In this document: in pieces, positions 60,410 to 64,000 of the stretch
Layout: every line of letters starts with the position of its first letter
How positions within the stretch are numbered: the stretch's first letter is position 1
Assembly: GCA_027924645.1 (NCBI GenBank)
Contig: BSBN01001807.1
Location: forward strand, 13,596,001-13,660,000
Direction of reading: 5' to 3'
Source: Cunninghamia lanceolata
Taxonomy: Eukaryota > Streptophyta > Pinopsida > Cupressales > Cupressaceae
Length of the DNA stretch: 64,000 bases
Translations under genes and position numbers: made by a program
The notes under the pieces: model-generated
Told to the model about the DNA's origin: nothing
Seen by the model: only the letters and a program-made list of their open reading frames with translations
The model's database searches: none

Positions 60410-61360
60410 TGAGACTTCTAAGTTATCATGACCTCTGTTTTTGTTTTCCGTAGCAGTCTACCTACTGGTGATGTTATGATTTGAATAGAAGTTAGAATTG
60501 TTTCCCATGTTTTGGATAGAGAGACTTGTTGGCTGTTTAGAATTATTTGGGAAATTTCAAATTTTGTATTTTTTTACTTTATTTTATGTGAATTCATATT
60601 TATGATAATCTTACTTAAGCAACAATACAATAGCAAGTACAGTTTTTACAAATTTTGAGTTTTTTTATTTTATTTATTTTCATAGCATGGTTTGCTGTAA
60701 ATTAGGCTTTGCTTGAGAAACTAGAGGCTGTCATCTTAAACATATATGCAATTGCTACGATATGTTTTGATAAACACATTATTAATTAATATGTATTTGT
60801 AGTGTCTTAATATATGCCTATTACAATGATGTAGTAGGCAATGATATTTTAGATCCGTTAGATATAATCAAAATTAAAATAGATATATAAAAATAATGGA
60901 GAGTGATTCCAAGTGGGCTTTAAGATTTTTGATTGTTTTCAAAATGAGAAAGTTGTTCTTGAATATTTGGACGTAAGTTTTATTGTTATTTTTAAATATC
61001 TATGGGTGCTTTATCACCTTTCTCTGGTTTTAAAAAAAAGTTTTATTGTTATTTTTGAGTAATGCTAGTCAAGTTATTGGATTTGATCTCTTGCCTTAGA
61101 AAAAATATTTTCCAGTGAATTTGTAATTTTTTTTAATGAATAGAGTTTTGTTATAATTTTATATTTGGTAAGATAGATTCTTTATAGTTTTTCCTATAAA
61201 ATTGTTGGGATGCAATTTAATAGTTATAAATAAACAATATTTCAAATGTTTGCTAGTTTGATTGGTATAGTTAGAGCTCTAACATACACATTGATAGGGT
61301 TAAATTGATTGGATTGACGACTTTTGGTTTGTTATTTTTACATGATTTTTTAGTAGGATT
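60410..61360. other. AT-rich flank of the LRR pseudogene; nothing recognised
   Basis: Only short chance ORFs and A/T runs. Confidence 0.4.
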
Positions 61361-61361
61361 A

Positions 61362-61817
61362 GGGGAGAGGACCCAATACCCACACACCCTAACTCCATGC
61401 ACATCAAGCTCCTAAATGGTACATAGAATTTTCATAAAAATTTCAGCATATCTCTGTATCTAATTTAATAGCTTAAAGCTATTATTTGGGGCTCTAGGTA
61501 TCAACAATGTAGCCTAATTAGCTACATCTTTGTGGAGTTGTCCAAAAACACACTAGAAAAAAGTTAGACCAAAACATGTGCTCCAAGGCACCTATTATTG
61601 ATCACTTTATGTGTCACCATATGATTAGTTGTTTCTTTGACATGACATGTGAAGTTTATTGTTACACATGTATATGTGCACATGTATTGGTTCCTTATTA
61701 AATTTTTACTAGTCTATTATTTCTCAACTACTATTCTTTTCATATATTTAACTGGGGGTCTAAGTGCATGGCACCATAGTGGCTATTGGGGCATGGTTAT
61801 ATATTGGGTCCTTCCCC
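61362..61817. mobile_element. MITE candidate, 456 bases
   Basis: The ends are inverted: GGGGAGAGGACCCAATA on the left, and the complement of the right end is GGGGAAGGACCCAATA. No ORF. GGATTA stands next to the left end and again three bases beyond the right end region (GAGTGGATTA), so a 9-base duplication of Mutator type is possible but imperfect. Confidence 0.5.
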
Positions 61818-61819
61818 GA

Positions 61820-64000
61820 GTGGATTAGTAAATTTTACCTTTCTTGGTGCATCAGAGAAAGCTAGCATTAAACATAAAGTTTATCTAGGGTGAGTTAAAT
61901 GGGTGAACAATTCAATATGGCATAGGAAGAAGTAAAAAAATTCATATCATTACAAATTCATTATAAAATATTAAACAGATGTTGTGGTAATATCATACCA
62001 TGGAACTTCTAGGCAATAAAGATTCTAGAATGCTACTTCTATTAGATGCTCCTATGCAAATCTACAATTATGTTGTGAGATGCCAATTTGCCTTCAAAAA
62101 TTGGAAAAATACAATACTCATTTCATCCCAGGATACAAATCACTAATACAATAACAATTTAGTAGCATTTCCGTTGATTAAAACATATAAATGTTCACAT
62201 GGGTTCCATCAAAACAAAAACATTAAAAAAAAAATACATATTTTGACATAAAATATCAAACCAAAAATAGTCTAAACCAGTCCATTCCAAGTTATAAAAA
62301 AATAATGACACCTACCAAATCCATTTAGAAGTGAAAAATCAAGAAACTTGATTTATGCATGTAAATATTACATGATGAGAGAATTTACATGCATGCTTTG
62401 GTACAAGCTTGGTTTTGTTTGCCAAGGGAGAGATAATGGATCTCTTGTAGAAAGCCTGTGTTGGGTCACAAAATGGAACATGCCCAAAACTTAGAAATCA
62501 AAGGTATGATTCTTCTCTTGAAAGGAGATTAATGATTTCCCCAAAGTCTCTGGGTTACTGGTTCTCAGTGTTGCAAGATGACTCAAGGGAGATGAAATGC
62601 TATTTTAAGAAGGGGTAGCTAGTGGGAATTTCTTCAGTTTATTAGTAGGTCAAGGGAATCTTAGTTTCAGGATTTGGACTTTTATAGGAGAGAGAGAGTT
62701 CAGAAACATAAACCAAAATGTATTTAAACAAACTAATTTAAATTCTACTCTAACCATTAAATGAAAAATAGTAAAATCTAGTAAGGGTTAAGAGCGAATA
62801 AGCTTGCTAATCTTCAGAGATAATTATTATGCTATAAAGTGAACAAATTACAAGGTAACCAATCCCTCGTCCAATATATTGTTGCACCATTGGAGAAAGA
62901 GATAGTGCAATCTTCTATGGAGAAACTCAATTGTAGAGGTTTACAATCATCATACACCATTTCCCTGTGCAATAGGAAAACTTGAAACCCAATAATTACT
63001 AGAAACATTGAAAGATTTTGCATTATATTCTTCGAAGATTTAGTTTGTTACATGTCATGTGAGTACAAGAGTCCCCTTAAAAAGCAATAGGGTTTATTAA
63101 GATACAAAAAAATTAAAAAACTACTAAAGCCTATCCTAACTTGCTCTATTCTATTCTACCTCTACTACTATTCTACTTCTATCTTCCCTCTGTTCTTCTT
63201 CTAATTTGACTTCATTAGATTTCAATCCCTTGGGTGTAATCAATGAAGGTGATTACAATAAACATGGTGTCCATGCCTTTTACATCATGCTTGCATGGGC
63301 TCAGATATACAAACTCATCAATTTTCCTCAATATCCATGTGAAAGTGCTTAGATATAGATGCTTATGTAGGCTCCACAAGTATGTATAGTAGTATGGGCA
63401 GCTTCAATGATTACCTCAAGCTCTAAAAGGTCCATTAATGGTAGTCACATATGTTGTGAGGAGTAGATTAAGTTTGACACTTGAGTTGTGGAACTTCACA
63501 TCAAAGATGGAAGTCAGACTTAGAAGAGGTCCCCATAAGGATTGAGGTTCTAGAAGTATAAGTATGCAGGAATACACAAGGTGGAAGGAGGAAGTGAATT
63601 GGACCAGGTGCTAAGATTATCAAAGAGCTCCCAAGTCCACAAGAAGATGAAGAAGTTTAGAGGAAGGTTGAGGGGATGCGATATGTGGAGGAAAGTTGGA
63701 AGCTTCCAGGAAGTGCCAAGGTGCATGAAAATTCCTCATTTCCATAAGGCTATGGGAATACAGAGAAGTGAGGGAGCAAGGGCAATCTAGAACTGCCCAA
63801 GTTCTTGAAAGTTTCAGGATACTATGAGCACAAGTAACCTACAAAACATGATGAGCTAGGAGTTCGTCTTTTGCATCTTCAATCTGTCAGTGAATTTATG
63901 ATGTCTAAATCATATGTTTTATTGAAATATAAAGTCACACATTCATTGTTAGGATTTGTGATATTAACTTTGCAATCCTAAGAATAAGTATTTTAATTTA
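61820..64000. other. No gene seen
   Basis: AT-rich sequence to about 62700. From 63400 a purine-rich stretch (GGAGGAAGTG, GAAGATGAAGAAG) has a 69-codon ORF (63581-63790) without any recognised domain; it may belong to an LTR that continues past the window. Confidence 0.35.

Overview
The window is nuclear DNA from a seed plant with a large, retrotransposon-rich genome. A gymnosperm such as a conifer would fit, but that is inference from the long LTRs, the plant mobile domain ORF and the deep nesting; the sequence does not fix the species. No bacterial features, CRISPR array, rRNA or tRNA gene was seen. Intact genes are almost absent. The only plausible live host gene is an OPA3-like mitochondrial protein gene on the minus strand (21999-25785, exons at 25785-25657, 22601-22467 and 22085-21999). 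A second host gene, a leucine-rich-repeat receptor-like protein, is a pseudogene (50858-53468 and 60059-60406) split by a retrotransposon.

Layout. 1-18.3 kb is a nest of elements on the minus strand. An old Ty3-type element keeps only integrase-end coding sequence (16735-15707, continuing at 5850-5318) and is flanked by two LTR-like direct repeats (79-5317 and 16732-18317). The left repeat is split by a hAT-like element (1592-5264), which itself carries two related solo LTRs. A chromovirus (5856-15701, 5-bp duplication, two 870-base LTRs, gag-PR-RT-RH-IN-chromodomain, all broken) sits in the integrase. Its own 3' LTR is split by a 3,467-base solo LTR (6119-9585). 18.4-21.1 kb holds a gag fragment, a TA-repeat tract, a primer-binding-site relic and a Copia-type solo LTR. 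21.6-26.1 kb is the OPA3-like gene, with a long foldback in intron 1.

26-50 kb holds relics: an unrecognised decayed ORF block (30.6-29.1 kb, minus), a minisatellite, an LTR plus binding site (33.4-34.3 kb), a complete non-autonomous LTR element (35053-38976), a 2.65-kb decayed ORF with a coiled-coil-like end (39-41.7 kb), and a plant mobile domain ORF lying antisense upstream of a polypurine tract and LTR (44.8-48.2 kb) next to a GGCGCTAATCC minisatellite.

The most interesting object is at 53469-60058: a short Copia-type element inserted in the LRR gene, with TCAAT duplication, LTRs of about 280 bases, primer binding site and polypurine tract. It has no integrase or reverse transcriptase. 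From an ATG at 56795 to a stop at 59720 it carries one 975-codon frame with 16 in-frame stops and no frameshift. That frame runs through a zinc-knuckle remnant, retropepsin, an SPL transcription-factor-like piece, the N-terminal half of a class II histone deacetylase (HDA5 type), kelch repeats, and then the C-terminal domain of the same deacetylase type. It looks like a gene-transducing retrotransposon that built a multi-gene fusion from host messages and later decayed by point mutation. A second, minus-strand non-autonomous element (53491-56468) is nested in its 5' LTR and encodes a coiled-coil / G-patch / zinc-knuckle protein.
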